Positions 45,723 to 55,490 of a stretch of 64,000 nt of DNA are shown here, piece by piece (the stretch's first letter is position 1; the number at the start of each line of letters is the position of its first letter). A program made the translations under genes and the position numbers. Source of the DNA: Nostoc sp. LEGE 06077 (lineage in GTDB: Bacteria > Cyanobacteriota > Cyanobacteriia > Cyanobacteriales > Nostocaceae); contig NZ_JADEWI010000006.1 of assembly GCF_015207705.1 (NCBI RefSeq), forward strand, positions 146,819 to 210,818, written 5' to 3'. The notes beneath the pieces were generated by a model that saw only the letters and a program-made list of their open reading frames with translations, was not told the DNA's origin and ran no database searches.

Positions 45723-48257
45723 TTAATTTTTCAAAGTTTTGGTTTTAAACAGCCGCATTCCATTTGCAGTCACTAGCAGGGAAGTTCCTGTATCAGCTAA
45801 GACGGCGATCGCTAAACCAACAAACCCAAACGTTCCCAATAGTAAAAATAAAGCCTTAGTTACGAGAGAAAAAACCACATTCTGTTGAATCACTGATACA
45901 GTACGTCGGCTTAAATCTACTGCATAAGCAAGCTGTCTCAAGTCACTACCTACCAGCACCACATCTGCTGTCTCTAAAGCGATATCAATTCCACCCACAG
46001 CAAAACTAATATCTGCCGTAGCTAAAGCAGGTGCATCGTTAATGCCATCTCCAACCATACCTACTACTCCGTGACGACGCAACTGTTGAATTGCTTGCAG
46101 TTTATCTTCAGGTAACAGTTCTGCCTGATACTCTGTAATTCCAACTTGTTGGGCAATTTGCCTGGCCACAACAGTACGATCGCCTGTCAACATCACCAAT
46201 CGCTTCAATCCAACCTGCTTCAATTGTCGCAAGGCTTCTGTCGCTTCTAAGCGGATGCCATCAGAGAGGGCGATCGCTCCTAATAACCCTTCGTTTGTCC
46301 CTACTAGCACCGGAATTTGACCGAGTTGTTCAATTTCAGTTAACAAAGATTCAGCTTCATCAGACAAGCAAATACCTTGGTCTGCAAATAACCTTCGATT
46401 ACCAACCAAATACAACATCTGACTCAAGTTTGCCTGAATCCCTTTACCCGGTAATGCGGTAAAATTAAGGGGCATTTCTAACTCCAGCCCTAAATCTTGA
46501 GCCTTTGCCACAATAGCTTTTGCTAGGGGATGTTCAGACTGTTGTTCTAAGGAAGCAGCAATCTGTAATACCATGTCTGCATTCACTTTCCCCAAGTCAT
46601 AAACCTGCTGCACAATGGGCAGCCCTTGTGTAATTGTGCCAGTTTTATCAAAAGCAAGGGTAGTTAGATGTCCAGCAGTTTCCAGTGCATTACCCCCTTT
46701 AAATAGAACGCCCCGCCGAGTTGCAGCACCAATAGCACTGACAATGGAAACTGGAGTAGAAATGACTAAGGCACAGGGACAAGCAATTACTAGCATGACC
46801 AGTGCGCGGTAAAGCCAGACGTTAAAAGGTTGAGCAAAAGCCAAGGGCGGAATTAGGGCGATGGCGATCGCTGCTAAAATCACTATCGGTGTGTAAACTT
46901 GTGCAAACTTATCCACCCACTGCTGCGAGGGTGCGCGGCTTTCTTGAGCTTGTTCTACCAAATTAATAATTTTGGCAACGGTTGTATCGCTAGCAGTGTG
47001 CGTAACTTTGACTTCTAAAAAACCTGTCTGATTTAAAGTGCCTGCAAAGACAGTATCCCCAACGGCTTTATCTTCTGGAATTGACTCTCCTGTAATTGGA
47101 GATTGGTCAATAGCACTGTTACCAGAAACAACCACACCATCCAACGCCACACGCCCTCCTGGTCGAATCGTCAAAACTTCACCTAGCTGAATACTTTCGA
47201 CGGGAACTGTAAATTCCTGATTCCCGCGCTTAACTGTAGCAGTAGGTGGAGTCAAATCCATCAGTGAGCGAATGGCATTGCGGGTACGACCAAAGGTGAA
47301 AACTTGCAATGTTGTGCCTAAAGAGAACAAAAAGACAACCAGCCCCCCTTCAAACAAGTCTCCTAAAATCACTGCCCCAATCACCGAAATGGTCATCAGC
47401 AGATTCATATCGGCGCGGCGCAAGCGCAACTCAAATAAACCAGCCCGTGCGATCGGATAGCCAGCAATTACTATACCAATGCCATAAAAAGCTCGTGCAA
47501 TCCAGATGGGTAACACTAAATACTGAGTAAGTAGACCTAAAACTAAGCCTATACCTGCAAGTATGACACTCTGTCCTCGACGATTTTCAATCCAGAATCT
47601 CCAGCTTGTTAAGTCGGATTTTTGCTTTTGTTTGGACTTGTTTATTGGCTGAGAATGCTCGTGGTTATGATCATACTCGTGGTCATGACCATAAGAATCA
47701 GTATGATGATAGGAACTTGCTTCAACACCCTCCTCAACCGTATAACCTAAATCTTTAATCCGGTCATAAATTGCTGTCTCATTTACCAATTGTGGGTCAT
47801 AGGATATATGCAATCTTTCGCTGGCAAAGCTGACCGATGCTTCTTGTACGCCTATGATCTTCTGCACCCCAACCTCAATGGTTTTCGCACAACTGCCACA
47901 ATCCATCCCGCTAATTTGTAGCTGTAGCGTTTGCAGAGAAACTATATCTACGTTATGGTCATGATTTTGGTGGTCATGGTCGTGTTCACCGCCACAGGAA
48001 TGAGTCTGCTGATGGGATTGTGCCTGATGACTTTGCTCTATCGTATAACCCAAACCTTTAATTTGGTTATAGATACTCTTTTCACTCAATATTTCTGGAT
48101 CATAAGAAACCCTAGCCTTACCAGTTGTAAAGTTTACCGTTGCTTCTGTCACACCATGTAACTGTTGCAAAGCGACTTCAATTGTCTTGGCGCAGCTTCC
48201 GCAGTCCATACCGCCAACTTGCAAAGTTTGGGTTTTGAGGGAAGGAGTTTGAGTCAT
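45723..48257 (-). CDS. ziaA: Zn/Cd/Pb-type P1B ATPase with two HMA domains
   Basis: 844 residues. Two HMA domains, each with GMDCGSC (Cys19/Cys22 and Cys120/Cys123), joined by His/Asp-rich linkers (HSCGGEHDHDHQNHDH; HDHEYDHNHEH). A membrane core follows with TGES, ACPCALVIST ion site, [11 protein letters not shown] and [15 protein letters not shown], and DTGTSLLVTANGMRLF at the end, typical of the P1B-2 Zn/Cd/Pb branch (ZiaA, AztA). Exports divalent metal to the periplasm. Divergent from an SmtB/ArsR-family repressor with a palindromic operator between, exactly as in Synechocystis ziaA-ziaR. The doubled HMA plus linker is a tandem duplication. Confidence 0.92.
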   Translation of the reverse strand: MTQTPSLKTQTLQVGGMDCGSCAKTIEVALQQLHGVTEATVNFTTGKARVSYDPEILSEKSIYNQIKGLGYTIEQSHQAQSHQQTHSCGGEHDHDHQNHDHNVDIVSLQTLQLQISGMDCGSCAKTIEVGVQKIIGVQEASVSFASERLHISYDPQLVNETAIYDRIKDLGYTVEEGVEASSYHHTDSYGHDHEYDHNHEHSQPINKSKQKQKSDLTSWRFWIENRRGQSVILAGIGLVLGLLTQYLVLPIWIARAFYGIGIVIAGYPIARAGLFELRLRRADMNLLMTISVIGAVILGDLFEGGLVVFLFSLGTTLQVFTFGRTRNAIRSLMDLTPPTATVKRGNQEFTVPVESIQLGEVLTIRPGGRVALDGVVVSGNSAIDQSPITGESIPEDKAVGDTVFAGTLNQTGFLEVKVTHTASDTTVAKIINLVEQAQESRAPSQQWVDKFAQVYTPIVILAAIAIALIPPLAFAQPFNVWLYRALVMLVIACPCALVISTPVSIVSAIGAATRRGVLFKGGNALETAGHLTTLAFDKTGTITQGLPIVQQVYDLGKVNADMVLQIAASLEQQSEHPLAKAIVAKAQDLGLELEMPLNFTALPGKGIQANLSQMLYLVGNRRLFADQGICLSDEAESLLTEIEQLGQIPVLVGTNEGLLGAIALSDGIRLEATEALRQLKQVGLKRLVMLTGDRTVVARQIAQQVGITEYQAELLPEDKLQAIQQLRRHGVVGMVGDGINDAPALATADISFAVGGIDIALETADVVLVGSDLRQLAYAVDLSRRTVSVIQQNVVFSLVTKALFLLLGTFGFVGLAIAVLADTGTSLLVTANGMRLFKTKTLKN

Positions 48258-48295
48258 AGCAGCTTTAGAATCTTAACTGCCAATATTCTAATACA

Positions 48296-48319
48296 ACAAT
48301 TGAACAACTATTCAATTGT
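48296..48319. promoter_or_regulatory. SmtB/ZiaR-type operator
   Basis: Near-perfect dyad: ACAATTGAACAA faces CTATTCAATTGT, 12 bp per arm without extra spacing, in the divergent promoter of the ATPase and repressor. TTGAAC/TTCAA half-sites match the 12-2-12 class of SmtB-family operators. Confidence 0.82.
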
Positions 48320-48379
48320 ACAATGGTTATTATTTTAGGTATTATTGAGATTGATAACCATTGCTAAGTAAAATTTGCT

Positions 48380-48772
48380 ATGAATAAGCACAAGAAAAAG
48401 CAGGACTTAGAGTTAATTCCAAGTTCTGACACCCCTACCTGTGATACTCATCTGGTGCATCTAGATAATGTACGCTCATCTCAAGCTCAAATCTTACCGA
48501 CAGATAAAGCACAACAAATGGCAGAAATTTTTGGGGTGTTAGCAGATACAAACCGTATACGCCTCCTATCAGCTTTGGCTTCTAGTGAGTTGTGTGTTTG
48601 CGATCTAGCTGCATTAACCAAAATGAGTGAATCAGCAGTTTGCCATCAGTTGCGGTTATTGAAAGCTATGCGTTTAGTCAGCTATCGTCGAGAAGGTCGG
48701 AATGTTTATTATAGTTTGGCTGACAGTCACGTTATTAACTTATATCGCTCTTTAGTGGAAAACTTAAATTAA
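48380..48772 (+). CDS. ziaR: SmtB/ArsR-family metal-sensing repressor (ZiaR/AztR-like)
   Basis: 130 residues. Winged helix with alpha3 ELCVCDLAALTKMSESAVCHQ and wing VSYRREGRNVYYSL. N-terminal extension has CDTHLVHLD (Cys21, His24 and His27), suited to an alpha3N site together with the alpha3 cysteines. The alpha5 site is incomplete: the SmtB Asp104/His106/His117/Glu120 set reads Asp, His, Asn and end-of-protein here, so sensing must rely on alpha3N, as I recall for AztR. It represses the divergent ATPase gene until Zn, Cd or Pb binds. Confidence 0.9.
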   Translation: MNKHKKKQDLELIPSSDTPTCDTHLVHLDNVRSSQAQILPTDKAQQMAEIFGVLADTNRIRLLSALASSELCVCDLAALTKMSESAVCHQLRLLKAMRLVSYRREGRNVYYSLADSHVINLYRSLVENLN

Positions 48773-49243
48773 TAAAATATTGAAGTTTTAATTGATTGGC
48801 TTCTCAATTTTATTTTTAGTTTAAACTCCTTAAAATGATGTAATATTAAACTAATTTAAAAACCCGAAACTTGGATTTTATAAAGAGTTTTCTGAAATAA
48901 AATGAGTGCAAAGCACGCGGTATACGAACACGACAAAAGATAAAATTTTTCTTGATTTCTTCTTTCTATCTCATTTTCAAGATAAGGCTAATAGCTGAAA
49001 TTTGATAGCTATAGCCTTCTTATTGAGAAAAATAGTCTACTTGATTTTTGCTTTAATTTATAAAACTTAAAATACATAAATAAATTTTATATTTATGCTT
49101 TGGGTATGCCTACAGCAATCCCAAAGCGTATATGTATTATATATTTTTTTTGAGGTATTTTATGGCTATGAAAGATGTAGTATTTTAAACATTAATATAG
49201 CCTAAATATCATAGTTATTCCTAACAAAAATTACAACTAAAAA
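48773..49243. other. AT-rich intergenic region
   Basis: No credible coding frame. One 8-bp perfect hairpin, GCTTTGGG (49097-49104) with CCCAAAGC (49120-49127), is followed 16 bp later by an eight-T run (49144-49151), which may be a terminator for an unseen transcript. Confidence 0.5.
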
Positions 49244-49269
49244 TTTCACCCAAATTTCATATCGATATG
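49244..49269 (+). promoter_or_regulatory. CopR-type box upstream of the second adaptor-pump operon
   Basis: TTTCAC (49244-49249) and TTTCAT (49255-49260), one mismatch in the first half, running into the palindrome CATATCGATATG (49258-49269) also seen at 37463. Confidence 0.65.
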
Positions 49270-49420
49270 AAACACTGGAAAAAGACTACTATTCAAATTC
49301 CTTAAACTACTCACAAAAGCAATGTAACTAGCTAAAGAAAGCGGTAGTCCAAATTTGCACATTAAATGCCAATATCCAAAGGCGATTCTGCTTTCTCACT
49401 AACTTAGGACACAACAAGCG

Positions 49421-51100
49421 ATGGGAATCTCTAATTTGTTTCAATGTTCTGCTCCACTGCGTTATGTTTCGTTGACAATGTTGAGTTTGTTACTACTAAA
49501 TACTCCTACTACTGTTTTGGCTGGTGCTGGACACGACCATAGCGGTGCAAGTTCATTTCAGGGTGGTGGAAGCGAAGCAACTGGTTCTGTTGAAGTTGAT
49601 GCAGAAACCGCAAAACTGCTAGGAGTTAAGGTCGAACCAGTGCAACGCCAACGATTAGCTGTCGGCATTAAAACTACTGGACAGATTGAAACCTTACCTA
49701 GCCAGAAAGTGGAAGTCACTACCCCAATACAAGGAGTAAAAGTAGTTGAACTGTTGGTAGAACCAGGCGCACTAGTAAAGAAAGGCCAACCCGTCGCCGT
49801 TGTAACCAGTCCAGATTTAGTGACATTGCGCGTGGAATCTCAAGACAAATTAGCACAAGGTCAGGCTGATTTACAGCAAGCTCAAGCTGACTTGAGGCTG
49901 GCTCAACAAAATTACGATCGCTATCAACAAATAGCTGCCGCAGAAATCGCCCAAGCCCAAAGCCAAGTAGCATTTGCTCAAGAAAAGTATGAGAAAGATC
50001 AAGTGTTAGCCACTGAAGGTGCTTTAGCACGTCGCAACGCTCTTGAATCTCAAACCCAACTAGCAGAAGCTAAAGCTAAACTAACCACAGCCAACAGCCG
50101 CCGCGATGTCATTGCGGCTGAAAATCAACTCAAACGCGCTCAAGCAGCAGTTAGCCTAGCAAAATCCAATATTAATCGCAGCAGTGCTATTTATGAAACT
50201 CGCCTTTCTCAACTAGGAAACCGTGCTAATGCTAAGGGACTAATAACAGTAACGGCTCCAATTTCCGGCAAAGTTGTTGATAGGGAAGTTACTATCGGTC
50301 AATCATTTCAGGACGCGGGTGGTAAATTAATGACGATCGCAGATGATAGTCGGGTTTTTGCCACAGCGAATATCTATGAAAAAGATTTAGATAAAGTGAG
50401 GACAGGTCAACAGGTAAGGATGAAGGTTGCTAGTGTACCTAATCAAACCTTTATAGGCAGGATTACACGGATTGGCTCAGTAGTCGAAGGAGAAACGCGA
50501 GTAGTACCAGTACAAGCCGAAATCAATAACGCTAGAGGGCAGCTAAAACCCGGAATGTTTGCCGAACTTGAAGTTGTAACAGACCAGACATCTACAGCTA
50601 CTTTGGCAATTCCCCAGTCTGCTGTAGTAGATGCAAATAATAAGAAATTGGTCTATGTCCGAAACGGCAATGCCTTCCAATCTGTTGAAGTTGAGTTAGG
50701 ACAAACCTCTGGAGATTTAATTGAGATTAAAAGTGGTTTATTCGAGGGAGATTCAGTCGTTACCCAACGTGCGCCACAACTTTATGCACAGTCATTGAAG
50801 GGTGGTAGTAAATCCAACGAAGGAGAAGAACAGGAACAAGCACATTCAGAGGATACTAAGGCTAACACCTTACCGCTACCTCTGTGGTTATTTGGAGTAG
50901 GAGGAGTGACCCTTGCTACTTTGGCTTTCCTAGCTGGTAGTTTCTGGTCTAGCCGTCGTAACCGTTCCCGTCTAATACCAATAGGTGACGGTTTTAATTA
51001 TGAAACCGAGGTTTATATCGACAACCACAAACAACCAAGCTCCTCTACTCCCACCACTTCTGTTGAGAAAAATGACAAGGATACTCATTCCAATTACTAA
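49421..51100 (+). CDS. RND efflux adaptor (CusB/HlyD-like) with C-terminal membrane anchor
   Basis: 559 residues. Signal peptide up to about residue 36 (LSLLLLNTPTTVLAGAGHDH), a short His/Gly segment, then lipoyl half (VVELLVEPGALVKKGQPVAV), a long coiled coil (residues about 145-260, QADLQQAQADLRLAQQNYDR), second lipoyl half (TAPISGKVVDREVTIG) and beta-barrel (GETRVVPVQAEINNARGQL). The C terminus has a membrane helix (LPLPLWLFGVGGVTLATLAF) and basic SSRRNRSR tail, shared with the adaptor at 2-940. Links the pump at 51381 to an outer-membrane channel that is not encoded nearby. Confidence 0.92.
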   Translation: MGISNLFQCSAPLRYVSLTMLSLLLLNTPTTVLAGAGHDHSGASSFQGGGSEATGSVEVDAETAKLLGVKVEPVQRQRLAVGIKTTGQIETLPSQKVEVTTPIQGVKVVELLVEPGALVKKGQPVAVVTSPDLVTLRVESQDKLAQGQADLQQAQADLRLAQQNYDRYQQIAAAEIAQAQSQVAFAQEKYEKDQVLATEGALARRNALESQTQLAEAKAKLTTANSRRDVIAAENQLKRAQAAVSLAKSNINRSSAIYETRLSQLGNRANAKGLITVTAPISGKVVDREVTIGQSFQDAGGKLMTIADDSRVFATANIYEKDLDKVRTGQQVRMKVASVPNQTFIGRITRIGSVVEGETRVVPVQAEINNARGQLKPGMFAELEVVTDQTSTATLAIPQSAVVDANNKKLVYVRNGNAFQSVEVELGQTSGDLIEIKSGLFEGDSVVTQRAPQLYAQSLKGGSKSNEGEEQEQAHSEDTKANTLPLPLWLFGVGGVTLATLAFLAGSFWSSRRNRSRLIPIGDGFNYETEVYIDNHKQPSSSTPTTSVEKNDKDTHSNY

Positions 51101-51142
51101 TAAAAAATTTGCGGTGCTGATTAAGAGTATGAATTTATCGGG

Positions 51143-51220
51143 CTACGCCCCGCTAACGCTAACACGCAGTACCGCTTTCGCGTAGCGTCCCGTAGGGAAG
51201 GCGGAACCCGCAGGGTGGTG
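51143..51220. repeat. Nostoc-type GGGCTACGCCC repeat cluster
   Basis: GGGCTACGCCCCGCTAACGC followed by CGCGTAGCGTCCCGTAGGGA: overlapping short palindromes of the kind scattered through Nostocales, between the adaptor and pump genes. Their hairpins could reduce pump expression relative to the adaptor. Confidence 0.7.
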
Positions 51221-51380
51221 CAGAGAGTAGGAGTTTGAAATACTTGATTTTTTATTTCATACTTCAATTCAGCAACGCCAAAAAATTAATAATGTGGAAT
51301 TTGAAATTCTCTCTTATAAAGTTGTGGATTTGAAATAATTAACAACTAATAGCCAACAACAATTAACAACTAAATAGATA

Positions 51381-54300
51381 ATGATTAGTACAGTTGCTAA
51401 ATGGGTAATTTCTCGACGCTGGTTAGTAGTGATTGCGGCACTTATTTCCACAATAATCATATTATTTAATACCATCCCGCAAATGCCGTTGGATGTTTTC
51501 CCCAACTTTGCACCTCCCCAGGTCGAAATTGAAACAGAAGCTCCCGGACTCGCTCCTGAAGAAATAGAGTCTCTGGTGACATTACCAATTGAAAGCTCAA
51601 TCAACGGCACCCCAGGAATCAGCGCAGTTCGTTCTTCCTCCTCAGCAGGACTTTCTGTAGTCAGAGTCGTTTTTGGCTGGGGAACAGATATCTATCAAGC
51701 CCGCCAGTTAGTACAAGAACGACTGCAACAAGTAGTAAGTAAGCTACCTGAAGGAATTGAAACACCAAGACTCGCTCCTATCAGTTCACCTATCGGCACT
51801 GTATTAAAATATGCTTTCACAGTGGAAGATGAGGGACCCAAAGGAGAAACATCCATCCAAAACCCAACATCTAAAATCGACTTGATGGAAGTACGCCGAA
51901 TCGTTGATTGGCAAGTTACAAACCGCCTTTTAGCAGTTCCTGGCGTTAGTCAAGTACTAGTGTATGGCGGTGATGTACGCCAGTATCAAGTATTAGTAGA
52001 TCCGAACAAACTCAGAGCTTTTAATGTATCCTTACAGCAAGTATCTGAGGCAGTACAGGGAGCAAATGTCAATGCTCCTGGTGGCTTTTTAATCAGCCCT
52101 GACAAGCAAACTCTGATTCGGGGAATTGGCCGAATTGAATCCTTGGATGATTTAAAACAATCTGTAATTGTTGCCCGTCAAGGAACGCCTGTGCGCTTGG
52201 GAGATGTTGCTGAAATTCAAATTGGCGGTGCGATTAAGATAGGCGATGGCAGCTTAAATGGCAAAGATGCTGTAGTAGTGATGGTGAATAAGCAACCTCT
52301 AGCTGATACTCCCACCGTCACCCGTGCGATTGAAGCCGCAATATCTGAGCTAAAAGCAGGTTTACCGAAAGAAATTAAAGTAAATGCAACCTTCCGTCAA
52401 GCTGATTATATTGATGCTTCAGTAGAAAATGTTAGATCAGCTTTGGTAGAAGGTAGTATCATTGCTGCACTTATCCTCATTCCTTTTTTGATGAATTGGC
52501 GGACTCTATCACTTTGCTTGTTAGATTTTGTGTTGACTTTTGTGTTCTCCTTACAAATATTATCCTGGCTAGGCTTGGGGTTAAACACTATGACTTTAGG
52601 CGGATTAGCGATCGCCATTGGGACAGCAATTGATGATGCCATTGTCTATGCAGAAAATACTTATCGCAACCTCCGCCAAAATAAACATTCTGCCAATCCG
52701 CGTCCGGTACTAGAAGTCATTTTTGAAGGCGGACAAGAAGTCCGAGAATCTCTCCTCGGTGCAACTTTAATTACTATTGTCGTCTTTTCTCCAATATTTG
52801 CCCTCGCAGGTGTAGAAGGCCGAATTTTTGGACCAATGGGAATGACTTATTTAGTGGTGGTTATGGTTTCCAGTTTAGAATCATTACTATTGAGTCCGGC
52901 TTTGTGTGCAATTTTACTTCCACACGGAAAAATGCCGTTAAAAGAACCATTAATACCCCGAATTTTCAAGCAGCTGTATTATCCTTGTTTAAATTTTGCT
53001 ATCCGCAGTCCCATCATCATTATCTCTGGGGCTGTGGCGGGGATGATAGCGGCAATGGTGATTTTTCCAGCTTTGGGACGGGCTTTTTTACCAGAATTTC
53101 AAGAATCAACTTTGGTCAATACTTTAGCTCTTTATCCAGGCTCATCTTTAGAAGCTACTAACAGTGCCGCCTTTGTGCTGGAGAATAAACTCAAAGATGA
53201 TCCCCGATTAAAATATGTGCAGCTACGGGCAGGACGCGCTCCTAGTGATCCAGATGCAGCACCCGTAAATCTTGGTCATCTTGATATTGGGCTGAGTGAC
53301 AAAGGAATGGAAAAACGTAAAGAAACAGTAGAATGGTTGCGGGAAGAATTTAATAAAGTACCTGGTGCTGCTGCAAATATTGGTGGATTCATTTCTCACA
53401 GAATTGATGAAATATTATCTGGGGTAAGAAGTCAAATTGCTGTGAAAATATTTGGACCCGACTTAGAAGAACTGCGCCAGATTGGTCAACAAGTTGAAAG
53501 TGCAATGTCATCTGTGTCTGGGCTTGTAGATTTACAATTAGAACCGCAAGTTCCCATCGAACAAATTCAAATAAAATTTGACCGTGTTGCCGCATCACGT
53601 TATGGTTTAACAGTTGGGCAACTATCTGAACTTGTCGAAACTGCGCTCAATGGTAAAGTAGTATCGCAAGTTTTGGATAAGCAACAAAGTTTTGATTTAA
53701 TTGTGTGGTTACAGCCAGAATACCGTAATAATTTACAAACAATTGAAAATTTGTTAGTTGATACCTCTTCCCAAGGTGGAAATGAAGGAGGAAATAAAAT
53801 TCCTTTAGCTAACGTGGCTAAAGTTACCTATGGCACTGGCCCAAATACCATTAACAGGGAAAATGTTTCCCGTCTAATTGTAGTATCTGCTAATGCTCAG
53901 GGCAAAGATTTGCGATCGGTAGTCAATGAAATTAAAAACAAAGTCAAAGCACAAGTGCAATTGCCCTCTGGTTACTTTATTCAGTATGGCGGTCAATTTG
54001 AAGCCGAAGAAAGAGCCTCACAAAATATTTTAATTTTCAGTGCTATTTCCTTTGTAGTGATTACGGTATTAATGTATCTTTCTGTCAAATCCATTGCTTC
54101 TACAGCAATGATTATGATTAACTTGCCCATCGCTTTAGTCGGAGGTGTAATTGCTGTGGCACTAACAGGGGGCGTTGTTTCAGTCGCTTCCTTGGTAGGT
54201 TTTGTAACTTTATTTGGTGTAGCTACTCGCAACGGACTACTTTTAGTAGACAATTACACTACTAAATTTTCTAGCGGAATGTCGTTAAAAGAAATTATTA

Positions 54301-54572
54301 TAACCGGGTCAATGGAACGACTCAATGCTATTTTGATGACATCCTTCACATCCGCTTTGGGATTAGTACCGTTAGTAATTGCAGTGGGTCCAGGTAAGGA
54401 AGTTTTACAGCCACTTTCGATAGTGGTTTTGGGTGGTTTGTTTACTTCTACAGCGTTAACTTTGTTGGTTTTACCTGCTTTGTACTCGAAGTTTGGCAAG
54501 TATTTGTTACCTAAGCAAAGCGCGGCTGTTGAGGAAAATGGTAAGGTAGCTGGGGTGGTTTTTGAGAATTAA
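51381..54572 (+). CDS. Heavy-metal RND efflux pump (CusA/CzcA family), second copy
   Basis: 1063 residues, with the family start VISRRWLVVIAALIST, PQMPLDVFPNFAPPQVEIET and TM4 GTAIDDAIVYAENTYR. Compared with the pump at 964 it carries extra residues in the first porter loop (DEGPKGETSIQNPTSK, near residue 150) and in the C-terminal porter (SSQGGNEGGNK, near 795). Inner membrane, proton-driven. Partner of the adaptor at 49421, separated by a 280-bp spacer with Nostoc-type repeats. Confidence 0.95.
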   Translation: MISTVAKWVISRRWLVVIAALISTIIILFNTIPQMPLDVFPNFAPPQVEIETEAPGLAPEEIESLVTLPIESSINGTPGISAVRSSSSAGLSVVRVVFGWGTDIYQARQLVQERLQQVVSKLPEGIETPRLAPISSPIGTVLKYAFTVEDEGPKGETSIQNPTSKIDLMEVRRIVDWQVTNRLLAVPGVSQVLVYGGDVRQYQVLVDPNKLRAFNVSLQQVSEAVQGANVNAPGGFLISPDKQTLIRGIGRIESLDDLKQSVIVARQGTPVRLGDVAEIQIGGAIKIGDGSLNGKDAVVVMVNKQPLADTPTVTRAIEAAISELKAGLPKEIKVNATFRQADYIDASVENVRSALVEGSIIAALILIPFLMNWRTLSLCLLDFVLTFVFSLQILSWLGLGLNTMTLGGLAIAIGTAIDDAIVYAENTYRNLRQNKHSANPRPVLEVIFEGGQEVRESLLGATLITIVVFSPIFALAGVEGRIFGPMGMTYLVVVMVSSLESLLLSPALCAILLPHGKMPLKEPLIPRIFKQLYYPCLNFAIRSPIIIISGAVAGMIAAMVIFPALGRAFLPEFQESTLVNTLALYPGSSLEATNSAAFVLENKLKDDPRLKYVQLRAGRAPSDPDAAPVNLGHLDIGLSDKGMEKRKETVEWLREEFNKVPGAAANIGGFISHRIDEILSGVRSQIAVKIFGPDLEELRQIGQQVESAMSSVSGLVDLQLEPQVPIEQIQIKFDRVAASRYGLTVGQLSELVETALNGKVVSQVLDKQQSFDLIVWLQPEYRNNLQTIENLLVDTSSQGGNEGGNKIPLANVAKVTYGTGPNTINRENVSRLIVVSANAQGKDLRSVVNEIKNKVKAQVQLPSGYFIQYGGQFEAEERASQNILIFSAISFVVITVLMYLSVKSIASTAMIMINLPIALVGGVIAVALTGGVVSVASLVGFVTLFGVATRNGLLLVDNYTTKFSSGMSLKEIIITGSMERLNAILMTSFTSALGLVPLVIAVGPGKEVLQPLSIVVLGGLFTSTALTLLVLPALYSKFGKYLLPKQSAAVEENGKVAGVVFEN

Positions 54573-54735
54573 TTAGCATCACTAAGTTAAGCGCAAATGG
54601 CACAGTAATTTTGATAAAGTATAGCCAGTGAATTCTTTACTAGCTGATAATATAAGAAGTAATTTATAGGTACACATAAACTTCCAATAATAGGCATCGC
54701 TGATCCAATAAAATACTCTGTAAAATATCACTTTT

Positions 54736-55335
54736 ATGAGATTTTTTGAAAAAACTATAGGGGGAAAATATTTCAAGTTGTTCCGTTACCTGCGATGGAT
54801 TTTGCTAGGTTTAGTCATTAGTGTATTAGCAAAACCTTTAATAGCAACGGCTTATATAAGTTTAATGACGAATGGCGGTGCTTTATTTGATGCTGGTTCG
54901 GTAAGTGCTGCTGTAGTTGGGACTTCACAAGCTAATTTTGTCGGTGGTGGCAATCCATTTGTAAGTAATTCTTATGGCTTTGAAGCAGCTTTCAGACCTA
55001 GCGATAAACTGTCAATTAGTGGGTTTGCACTCCACAGTAATATTACAGGCTTTGGAGCTAACGATAACGATGAAGTTTGGAGCTATGGATTGGGTGTAGC
55101 TTTACCCGACTTTGGCAAGAAGGGCAATCTTTTAGGGATTTTTGCAGGAGCGCAACCATATTTAGGTAGTAACAACGGAGATAAACCCTATCACATTGAA
55201 GGCTTTTATAGATATCGCATTAGTGACAACATTTCTATTACTCCTGGTGTAATTTGGTTAACTAATCCTGGTCAATCTGCTAACAATAACAATGATGCTG
55301 TGATTGGTACATTGAGAACAACTTTCACTTTCTAA
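54736..55335 (+). CDS. Truncated OprB/iron-type porin
   Basis: 199 residues. A basic start and hydrophobic segment (LRWILLGLVISVLAKPLIATA) look like a signal. The rest matches the last third of cyanobacterial carbohydrate/iron-uptake porins: NSYGFEAAFRPSDKLSISGF, WSYGLGVALPDFGKKGNLLG, NISITPGVIWLTNPGQS and a C-terminal TTFTF with final Phe for outer-membrane insertion. The usual SLH domain and about 300 barrel residues are missing. It is either a degenerate remnant given a new signal or a small porin serving the pump upstream. Confidence 0.75.
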   Translation: MRFFEKTIGGKYFKLFRYLRWILLGLVISVLAKPLIATAYISLMTNGGALFDAGSVSAAVVGTSQANFVGGGNPFVSNSYGFEAAFRPSDKLSISGFALHSNITGFGANDNDEVWSYGLGVALPDFGKKGNLLGIFAGAQPYLGSNNGDKPYHIEGFYRYRISDNISITPGVIWLTNPGQSANNNNDAVIGTLRTTFTF

Positions 55336-55344
55336 AATAGAATT

Positions 55345-55369
55345 TTGGGTTGAGCTATGCTCAACCCAA
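55345..55369. terminator. Hairpin terminator
   Basis: TTGGGTTGAGC, loop TAT, GCTCAACCCAA: a perfect 11-bp stem ten bases after the porin stop. Such GGGTTGAG hairpins also recur as interspersed repeats in Nostocales. Confidence 0.65.
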
Positions 55370-55490
55370 CACTTATTAATTAGGTGGTTTTAGTTTGTAA
55401 TATTTTGATGTACTCTGATAACGTGTTTTATTTCCAGGCTTCAGGATACCCACTCTACCTACATGACTCTTGATTCAAGAACGCCGATTA

